From Thiothrix fructosivorans (GTDB taxonomy: Bacteria; Pseudomonadota; Gammaproteobacteria; Thiotrichales; Thiotrichaceae), in the NCBI RefSeq assembly GCF_017349355.1, contig NZ_JAFMPM010000008.1, positions 1,364,001 to 1,428,000 on the forward strand: DNA of 64,000 nt. Direction: 5' to 3'. The notes under the pieces were generated by a model that was given only the letters and a program-made list of their open reading frames with translations, searched no databases and had not been told where the DNA came from. The position numbers were made by a program, and so were the translations under genes. Positions 57,065 through 64,000 of this stretch are shown piece after piece (the stretch's first letter is position 1; each line of letters opens with the position of its first letter).

Positions 57065-58704
57065 GTAACTGAACAGTCCCCCCTTACCCAAACGCACTAA
57101 ATTTGCGACACTCCCCCGATGACCCAACAACTGAAAGACCACAGCCTCAAACAGCTTAACAGCCAGTACCTTGCCAAGCTCACGCCGGAGGAACTGCTGC
57201 ACCTGTCGACCAAGTTGTTGCATGACCTGAAAGAAGCGCGGGAACAGATCAACCAAAACTCCAACAACTCCTCCAAACCACCCAGCAGCGGTTTCCCGTG
57301 GGAAACGTCACCCAAAACGGTGGCTTTGCCCGAAACAGAAGGGGTGGGTGCAGCCAGAGGAAAGCCAACCCCGGAACCAGAAGCTGTGGCGGGCACAAAG
57401 CCAGCCCAACCAGCCAAACGCAAAGCGGGTAAACAACCCGGCGCACCGGGTTATGGTCGGGTATGGCATCCGCCCATCAATGCAGACGAACACCATTACC
57501 CCAGCCGATGTGAAGCCTGTGGCAGGTCCCTGGATGCGGCTGTCTCCCGTATTTATACCGCCTATGACAGTGTGGACATCCAGTTTGGCACGGATGGGAA
57601 CCCCGGACTGACCGTCATCACCACCCGCCACCACCTTCACGATAGCGTATGCACCTGCGGTCATGTGAGCCGCCATATCCCGCATCGCCAAGCTCCCGAC
57701 CCGTTATACCCGGAGGTTGATGTGGGCGAGTGGCGGCTGATTGGGGGCAATCTGGCGGCACTTATTGTCCACCTACGGCTGCGCTCACGCTTGTCACTGC
57801 GTGGCACACAAGAACTGTTGCGGGAGGTGTTGGGCATTCCCCTAAGTGTCGGGGTGTTGCAGCAATGTTTTGAGGAAGCAGCCGCGAGTGCTTCTCCATT
57901 GGAAGATGCCTTGGTGGAAGGGCTGTTGGCAGAAGCCACCGCTGACGGCGGGGTGCTGTATATTGATGAAACCTCTTGGAAAGAGCGTGGCGAAGCCCTG
58001 TGGCTATGGACATTCGTCACCACCCTCAGCGTTTGTTTCTACGTAGGGCAGCGCACCATTGAAATGCTCGACAACGTGATTAGCCCCCACTTTGGGGGCT
58101 GGCTGATGAGTGATGGCTATGCCGCTTACCGCCACCACCCCAAACGCTTGCGTTGCTGGGCGCACCTGATCCGCAAAGCCCGTGGGCTGGCAGAATCACT
58201 GGACAAAGACGGGCGGACGTTTGGCAACTTCACCCTCGCTTGGCTGAGGGTATTACAGGACGACATTTACGCTTGGCGGGCAGCAGGCGGCACGGTGGGG
58301 ACGCAAACCGACGTGATCCGTCAACGCCATCAGGCAAAACTCCTGGAATTCAGGGCATTATGCTTGATCCATGCCGTATCTGCCCATGACAAGACGGCGG
58401 CACTGGCGAAAGAGTTCATCAATGATTGGGATGCCATTTTCCGAATCCTTGACCACCCGTGGCTTCCCTTGACCAATAATGAGGCTGAGCGGGCGTTGCG
58501 CCATTGGGTGATCCTGCGCAAAACCAACCATGGCACAAAGAGTGCTACGGGGAGCCGTGCGTTTGCCATGCTGGCCAGCATCATCGGTACTTGCCGCAAA
58601 CGTGGACAGTCTGCCTTGGCTTATCTTGCCAGTGTTATTACCGCTGCCCGCGCTGGCTTTGCCCTGCCCGCTTTACCGCAAGGGGTGGGGATGTGATCAA
58701 TTAC
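57065..58704 (+). mobile_element. IS66-family insertion sequence inside a CRISPR repeat
   Basis: 1640 bp. Ends are GTAACTGAACA and, inverted, GTAATTGATCA. An 8-bp target duplication GATTTAGA is at 57057-57064 and 58705-58712, splitting the repeat that starts at 57041. One ORF, no accessory tnpA/tnpB, as in ISBst12-like members. Confidence 0.93.
57119..58696 (+). CDS. IS66-family transposase
   Basis: 525 aa. N-terminal coiled coil and linker (EQINQNSNNSSKPPSSG), zinc-finger-like CEACGR...CTCG, then the DDE core with YIDETSWKE, LMSDGYAAYRHH and CWAHLIRKARG, and C-terminal LTNNEAERALRHWVILRK. All are diagnostic of IS66 transposases. It fills almost the whole element and appears intact. Confidence 0.93.
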   Translation: MTQQLKDHSLKQLNSQYLAKLTPEELLHLSTKLLHDLKEAREQINQNSNNSSKPPSSGFPWETSPKTVALPETEGVGAARGKPTPEPEAVAGTKPAQPAKRKAGKQPGAPGYGRVWHPPINADEHHYPSRCEACGRSLDAAVSRIYTAYDSVDIQFGTDGNPGLTVITTRHHLHDSVCTCGHVSRHIPHRQAPDPLYPEVDVGEWRLIGGNLAALIVHLRLRSRLSLRGTQELLREVLGIPLSVGVLQQCFEEAAASASPLEDALVEGLLAEATADGGVLYIDETSWKERGEALWLWTFVTTLSVCFYVGQRTIEMLDNVISPHFGGWLMSDGYAAYRHHPKRLRCWAHLIRKARGLAESLDKDGRTFGNFTLAWLRVLQDDIYAWRAAGGTVGTQTDVIRQRHQAKLLEFRALCLIHAVSAHDKTAALAKEFINDWDAIFRILDHPWLPLTNNEAERALRHWVILRKTNHGTKSATGSRAFAMLASIIGTCRKRGQSALAYLASVITAARAGFALPALPQGVGM

Positions 58705-60692
58705 GATTTAGAAGGCGTTAAGACGCATTTGCTGCCTCTTGAATCTCGTCAGGTGCGGTTTAAGCGGTAGCCTGATTTAGAAGGCGTTAAGACGCAGCTT
58801 TTTCGTCTTTCCCACACCAAAAATCGGGTTTAAGCGGTAGCCTGATTTAGAAGGCGTTAAGACACATTGGAATGAATGGTACAATTCCATGGGGTGGTTT
58901 AAGCGGTAGCCTGATTTAGAAGGCGTTAAGACGCTAAAGCTCGCGCTTTATCTACAATTTCTTTTGTTTAAGCGGTAGCCTGATTTAGAAGGCGTTAAGA
59001 CCCACACCTCCTTGTGGTTTTTGAAAACCGGTTTGTTTAAGCGGTAGCCTGATTTAGAAGGCGTTAAGACGCTACAGTGGAAGCAAGAGGCAGACCTGCA
59101 ACCGGTTTAAGCGGTAGCCTGATTTAGAAGGCGTTAAGACCATTTTTCAAGTCTTCATCTGAGATGCTGTACGTTTAAGCGGTAGCCTGATTTAGAAGGC
59201 GTTAAGACGTAATTGCCCCGTCTTTTTCCGTGGTCCCCTCAGGTTTAAGCGGTAGCCTGATTTAGAAGGCGTTAAGACTTTCGATTTGAGTAGGAGCTGG
59301 GGGAGCAAGGGTTTAAGCGGTAGCCTGATTTAGAAGGCGTTAAGACAGCGATCTACCTGCTCCGCAGGAGGTATAGGTGCCGGTTTAAGCGGTAGCCTGA
59401 TTTAGAAGGCGTTAAGACGCAGAAAATGAAATATCATACACTCCGTCAGCCGTTTAAGCGGTAGCCTGATTTAGAAGGCGTTAAGACAGGGTTAGAAGGG
59501 GGGGGTTATTTTTTTGGAGCCGGTTTAAGCGGTAGCCTGATTTAGAAGGCGTTAAGACATAGGACTTTTGTTTTTTACACACCATTATTTGGTTTAAGCG
59601 GTAGCCTGATTTAGAAGGCGTTAAGACATAGGACTTTTGTTTTTTACACACCATTATTTGGTTTAAGCGGTAGCCTGATTTAGAAGGCGTTAAGACATAG
59701 GACTTTTGTTTTTTACACACCATTATTTGGTTTAAGCGGTAGCCTGATTTAGAAGGCGTTAAGACTAATTATTATGGTTAATATGCCAATTACTTTTCGT
59801 TTAAGCGGTAGCCTGATTTAGAAGGCGTTAAGACGCTGATTTTTCTTCTGCTTTTTGGTTTTTTTTGTTTAAGCGGTAGCCTGATTTAGAAGGCGTTAAG
59901 ACAGCTTGGCCTAACGGCATTACCATATATGCTGGTTGGTTTAAGCGGTAGCCTGATTTAGAAGGCGTTAAGACTTCATGTCGTTACTCCTTTTTGAGGT
60001 TGAAAAAAGTTTAAGCGGTAGCCTGATTTAGAAGGCGTTAAGACACATACAGCGGTCTGCTAACGCAGAACCAGAAAGTTTAAGCGGTAGCCTGATTTAG
60101 AAGGCGTTAAGACTATTACTACCGAGACTCCAGAGGGAGGCATAAAGTTTAAGCGGTAGCCTGATTTAGAAGGCGTTAAGACCCATTTGACTTTCTCCTG
60201 TCGTTCAGTCATTGTTTAAGCGGTAGCCTGATTTAGAAGGCGTTAAGACGTCCTTGAAAAGATTGTCTCTTTAACCCCATCAGTTTAAGCGGTAGCCTGA
60301 TTTAGAAGGCGTTAAGACGTTGAATTGCCCGGCAGAAGCCGACCAGAGAGTTGTTTAAGCGGTAGCCTGATTTAGAAGGCGTTAAGACTTTCGTTTTGCT
60401 CAGCAACTTCTTCAACTGCCGTTTAAGCGGTAGCCTGATTTAGAAGGCGTTAAGACTTTGCATGGATTACCCCTTCTTGTTAAAAAAAGTTTAAGCGGTA
60501 GCCTGATTTAGAAGGCGTTAAGACCAATAATGATTGAGATTATTCCCAATAACATTATGGTTTAAGCGGTAGCCTGATTTAGAAGAGTATCGTCTTGAGG
60601 TTCTGGCTGGGGGGATGCTTCGGAATATGTAGGCTTGCAAGTTATTGTCCTTCGCTGTATTTTGATGTTTTCAGCCTGTCGTTCTGTGCCAA

Positions 60693-61016
60693 ATGAACAA
60701 GCAAACCCTTATCGAACAACGCATTTATCGGCTGCATCAGCGGGTCATCGAAAAATTGCAAGCTGACCCAGAGCAGGTGGTGGGTATCGCCCGCGCCAAT
60801 TTGCAGCGTTACCGCGCCAACAATGGTAATTGGCAGGCTTACACGGATTGGGAGCAAAAGCTTTCCTTACCCGTGACAGACATCATCAACATTCTGGATT
60901 CCCACGACGAAAGCGCAGTGCTGGCACGTTCAAACTCCCCCTTTGCCGGATGCCTTTCTGCCCATGAACGCTGGGAAATCCTACGCGAATTCAAGAACAC
61001 CTATGAAACGTTATGA
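60693..61016 (+). CDS. Hypothetical partner of the DUF6036-like gene
   Basis: 107 aa, soluble and helical (EQRIYRLHQRVIEKLQADPEQVVGIARANL, LSAHERWEILREFKN). It overlaps the start of the following nucleotidyltransferase-like gene by 14 bp. This small-gene/large-gene pairing resembles a toxin-antitoxin module, with this as the antitoxin candidate. No family name is certain. Confidence 0.6.
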   Translation: MNKQTLIEQRIYRLHQRVIEKLQADPEQVVGIARANLQRYRANNGNWQAYTDWEQKLSLPVTDIINILDSHDESAVLARSNSPFAGCLSAHERWEILREFKNTYETL

Positions 61017-61523
61017 AATCGAACACTTGATCAGAGCAGCGGGTGCAATCACACAGAGCAATGAAATCATTGTCATTGGCAGCCAGTCGATTCTTGGCAG
61101 CTACCCAGAAGCCCCGGATGCCCTTTTGCAATCACGCGAAGCAGATTTGATCCCTGTCCAGTACCCTGAGCGTACCGACCTGATTGACGGCGTGCTGGGT
61201 GAATTATCTCCGTTTGATGAAACATTTGGGTACTACGCTGACGGTGTTGACAAAACCACCGCCATACTCCCCGAAGGCTGGGAAAGTCGTCTGATCAGGA
61301 TTGCTAACACGAATACCAATAATGTTGTCGGCTTGTTTCTGGAGCCACATGATCTGATGGTCAGCAAACTTTATGCTGGGCGGGAAAAGACATGGACTTT
61401 GTGGCGACAGCCATTCGTAGCGGTATTGTGGATGCCAATCTGATCAGGGAGCGGATAAACAAGGTGTCTGGTCAAGACGCTATGCGCGATACCGTGCAGG
61501 CAAGGCTTGAACGGCTTCTTTAA
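61003..61523 (+). pseudogene. DUF6036-like nucleotidyltransferase gene with frameshift
   Basis: Frame one (MKRYEIEHLIRAAGAITQSNEIIVIGSQSILGSYPE) has the GSQ-type NTase start and runs through PHDLMVSKLYAGREK. The next frame then continues naturally (DMDFVATAIRSGIVDANLIRERI) to the stop at 61523. One base change near 61380-61392 explains the break. Without it the protein would be about 173 aa. Confidence 0.75.
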
Positions 61524-61960
61524 GGCGTTAGCTTGCTGATAATAATCGGTGTGATGTGTGGCGGGAATTTGATCCGGTCATCATTGGTAACAAAATAGGT
61601 GCAGCCGCTGGTGAGTGCCGTGATCAAATGGATGGTATCCGGCAATTTGTTTTTGAAAAATGCCCGCAGTTGCGCAGCATCCTTGAGGATTTGACGTGAC
61701 ACCGGAATGACCAGCAAAGCCTCAGACGGGCTGATGTGCTGCTCATATTGCATCTGTGACCCGACATCCTGCTTCTCGAACGGTTTGACCAAACACTCCG
61801 CCAAAGTCAGCTCACTGGTGACACTGGTACTGTCGGTTGCTGCAATCACTTCAAACAACGCTGTCACCTGCCCGACAAATTCGGGGTGTGCTTCCAGCGC
61901 GTAAATGAACGCATTGGCATCCAGATAGAAAATGCCCTTGCTGATGCTGCTCAGTTCCAT
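61520..61960 (-). CDS. VapC-like PIN toxin
   Basis: 146 aa. PIN acidic residues: YLDANAFIYALE, TSELTLAECLVKP, LPDTIHLITAL and FVTNDDRIKF. Start overlaps the VapB-like gene by 10 bp. PIN toxins are ribonucleases. Converges with the frameshifted DUF6036-like gene. Confidence 0.87.
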   Translation of the reverse strand: MELSSISKGIFYLDANAFIYALEAHPEFVGQVTALFEVIAATDSTSVTSELTLAECLVKPFEKQDVGSQMQYEQHISPSEALLVIPVSRQILKDAAQLRAFFKNKLPDTIHLITALTSGCTYFVTNDDRIKFPPHITPIIISKLTP

Positions 61961-62229
61961 TCATCCCTCAGCTTGCGGATAAAGTTATCGGCATCCTGTG
62001 CAGATTTGTACAGGTTGCTGCCCTTGTTCGCCCCAATCATTGCCAACAAGGGGCTGCGGGGTTGCACCGCCGGACGTTGGCTCACCGCTTGGGGAACTAG
62101 CACCAGCAAGCCATCCTGTTCCCGCACTTCCAACATATCGCCTTCGTGCAGGTTAAGGCGTTTGCGTAGGGCGGCGGGAATCGTCACCTGGTATTTGTGT
62201 TTCACCTGAACATAAGTCACGGGCATCAC
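61951..62229 (-). CDS. AbrB/SpoVT-type antitoxin (VapB-like)
   Basis: 92 aa. YVQVKHKYQVTIPAALRKRLNLHEGDMLEV is the swapped-hairpin AbrB fold used by VapB antitoxins for DNA binding and autoregulation. The tail binds the PIN partner. Its start lies at the very edge of the second island repeat. Confidence 0.87.
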   Translation of the reverse strand: MMPVTYVQVKHKYQVTIPAALRKRLNLHEGDMLEVREQDGLLVLVPQAVSQRPAVQPRSPLLAMIGANKGSNLYKSAQDADNFIRKLRDEWN

Positions 62230-62584
62230 CTAAACGTTAGAAAGTTGGAAAGTCAGACTTAGGCGTCCAGTCTAGGTATTTGTTAGCGGATGTCAATGCT
62301 TCGCAGATTTTTTCCACAAGTCGCATGGGCTACATTCCGTTAACTGAAGGAGTCAATGTCATTGGGGAAAAGGTGTTCAACGGTTTAGGAGTATGAAGAT
62401 TTGCTGTATTGATGCGAGGTAGCAACCAGTACTGGCAAGTAGGGGGAAGATGAAGGCATACTGCCTACTGAGGTTCAAAACCTTTTAGGTGGCACAGTAG
62501 GCAAAACGGTAGCATATTGGTAGCACGGATTTTTTAATGTCAGTTCGGATGTCGTGGATAGTTTCGCTAACCAACTGATTTAAT

Positions 62585-62640
62585 TGGTGCCCGGAGCCGG
62601 ACTCGAACCGGCACGCTGTTACCAGCGAGAGATTTTAAGA
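62585..62640 (-). other. Second displaced tRNA-Leu 3' end, attachment site
   Basis: Identical to the fragment at 29032, 33,553 bp away. Direct repeats of a tRNA 3' end of this kind are the product of tRNA-targeted site-specific integration. Confidence 0.8.
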
Positions 62641-62838
62641 GTGAGAGATCAACAGACTCATTTTACCGAAACGCGACCCCGCAACCCTTGCGTTTAGCGA
62701 CTCAGAAAGCCGCGCAAACCCTCGCACCCCCTCAGAACCCTACTATCAGCCATGACCCCGCTATCAGGGCAAACATGACCCCGTAGCGGGGCATCTGCTA
62801 CCATCAAAACCGCCAACATGACACTGGACGGGGGAGGG

Positions 62839-64000
62839 ATGACCAAGAAGCTAAACTTCAACAAGGCAGTGCTCGAAGCACTCGAACTGCCCACCGTCGG
62901 GCGGCTGTACGTGTACGACACCAAAGTCGACGGACTGCTGCTGATGCTCACCAAAGCGGGAACGCGTTCCTTTCAAATCAGAAAATTCCTGAATGGCAAG
63001 GCGGCGCGGGTAACGTTGGGCGGATTCCCCCACATGACCGTGGTACAGGCGCGGGAAAGAGCACTCAGGGAATTGTCCCTGATAGCAACCACCCGCCAGA
63101 CCAGCACGCAGCAGAAAGCAGAGATCCGCCAATACGACAGCCTGACACTGGGAAAAGCCTTTCAGGACTACCTCAAATCGCACAAGAATCTAAAGACATC
63201 GACCGTCAGCGACTACGAACGCGCCGTGCGTGTCGGTTTCCCTGACTGGCAAGAACTGCCCCTGACAAAAATCACGCGGGATATGGTCGAAGCACGCCAC
63301 CGCGAACGCAGCGACCAATCAGCGGCACGGGCAAACAATGAAATGCGCGTGCTGAGGTGCATCTTCAACTATGCTGCTGAGGAATATTTTGATGCAGCGG
63401 GTAAACCGATCATCACCGCCAACCCCGTCAAGCGACTCTCACACAGCCGCGCATGGAATAGGGTAGAGCGCAGACAGACCATTATCAAAAATGACGAACT
63501 GCCCAACTGGTTTGCAGCCGTTGACACCCTGCCCGAATGGTACGGCGGCGCGTTGGCAAGCAAAGCACGCACCTATTTTCTGTTGACCCTTTTCAGCGGC
63601 TACCGTCGCAGCGAGTCGGGCAACCTGTTGTGGGAAAATGTCGACCTGAAAAACAATACCATCCGCATCGAAGACACCAAAAACCACCACAACCACGTGT
63701 TACCCCTCACCACCTTCACACGCGAATTGCTCACCCAGTGGCAAGCGTGGACAGGGCAGGGCAGCGGCTTAGTATTCCGTGCCACGGACAACACCTCACC
63801 GCTTTTCAGTGTGGAGGAAGTCATCAAAGCCATTCGCACCCGCACCGGCATTCAGTGGACAATGCACGACCTGAGACGCACCTTCACCACCACGGCGGAA
63901 AATAACGGTGTGCAGGGTTACACCCTCAAACGCTTGATCAACCACAAAACCGGTGCGGCGGATGTGACCGGCGGCTACATTGTTACCGACCTCGAAAGCC
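62839..64000 (+). CDS. Tyrosine-recombinase integrase, second copy (partial)
   Basis: Begins MTKKLNFNKAVLEALELPTV like the 29287 copy and runs 387 codons to the window edge with only a few silent-looking base changes. The Arg and HDLRRTF motifs are included. The last visible codons encode GGYIVTDLES. The gene should close about 95 bp beyond the window if collinear. Confidence 0.92.
   Translation, partial: MTKKLNFNKAVLEALELPTVGRLYVYDTKVDGLLLMLTKAGTRSFQIRKFLNGKAARVTLGGFPHMTVVQARERALRELSLIATTRQTSTQQKAEIRQYDSLTLGKAFQDYLKSHKNLKTSTVSDYERAVRVGFPDWQELPLTKITRDMVEARHRERSDQSAARANNEMRVLRCIFNYAAEEYFDAAGKPIITANPVKRLSHSRAWNRVERRQTIIKNDELPNWFAAVDTLPEWYGGALASKARTYFLLTLFSGYRRSESGNLLWENVDLKNNTIRIEDTKNHHNHVLPLTTFTRELLTQWQAWTGQGSGLVFRATDNTSPLFSVEEVIKAIRTRTGIQWTMHDLRRTFTTTAENNGVQGYTLKRLINHKTGAADVTGGYIVTDLES

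Larger units (their letters stand above)
54538..60585 (+). CRISPR. CRISPR array 2 (64 repeats of 36 bp, 63 spacers), split by IS66
   Basis: Repeats begin GTTTAAGCGGTAGCC and end GGCGTTAAGAC and are nearly invariant. Spacers are 31-36 bp. Thirty-six spacers lie left of the IS (54538-57064) and 27 right of it (58705-60585). The last repeat (60560) diverges after 26 bp, the usual leader-distal decay, so transcription is plus. Duplicated spacers: 54644=54715, the pair 55828/55897=55967/56036, 56312=56381, and 59559 present three times. About 57 spacers are unique. Confidence 0.96.
62229..64000 (+). repeat. Island-end direct repeat, copy 2 (cut by window end)
   Basis: Same order as 28689 onward: conserved non-coding block, tRNA-Leu fragment, integrase. 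The non-coding part 62230-62838 has no other gene. It marks the right end of the 33.5-kb island and the start of another related element. Confidence 0.9.

Overview
The window looks like the chromosome of a sulfur-oxidising gammaproteobacterium of the Thiotrichales (Thiothrix-like). This is inferred from gene content, such as an ArsR-rhodanese regulator with a persulfide-dioxygenase-like hydrolase, a TehA-type carrier, and abundant TPR, IS, TnpB and RT genes. No rRNA or marker gene confirms it.

Layout. About 1-23.4 kb is ordinary chromosome: a secreted agmatine/polyamine operon (two deiminases and an amine oxidase), an ATPase, a TPR protein with a small partner, a two-component system, a MoxR/DUF58 cluster, an MFS carrier divergent from the sulfur regulator operon, a truncated haemoglobin with TehA, a LysR regulator, a decayed Fic module and a three-gene ABC exporter. 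A 195-bp MITE (23.7 kb) precedes a large secreted papain-type protease with repeats (23.9-28.4 kb).

From about 28.7 kb the window is mobile. Two direct repeats (28689-30545 and 62229-64000) each carry a displaced tRNA-Leu 3' end followed by a nearly identical tyrosine integrase. They bracket a 33.5-kb island. Inside are a ProQ-like gene, toxin-antitoxin pairs, a TnpB gene split by a group II intron, an orphan two-repeat CRISPR, a large membrane protein, CRISPR array 1, a complete minus-strand type III effector operon, a second TnpB, an RT remnant, and a 63-spacer CRISPR array 2 split by an IS66 element. More toxin-antitoxin genes follow before the next island copy begins.

The centre of interest is the type III locus (41.6-52.5 kb). 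The operon reads cas6, a SLATT two-TM membrane protein, an HD-less cas10 with a GGDE palm, a Cas7-Cas5-like fusion, a double Cas7, a Cas7 with insertion (TIGR03986-like), then a Cas6-RT-Cas1 fusion, followed by array 1 read on the same strand. The fused subunits resemble III-D variants. The RT part of the fusion has the A and B motifs but goes straight into Cas1 without the YxDD segment. No cas2 and no CARF gene are visible. In both arrays the inferred crRNA is antisense to plausible coding sequence, and several array 2 spacers lie over Shine-Dalgarno/start-codon regions. Array 2 spacers also contain many more perfect hairpins than array 1 spacers, which would fit capture from structured RNA.
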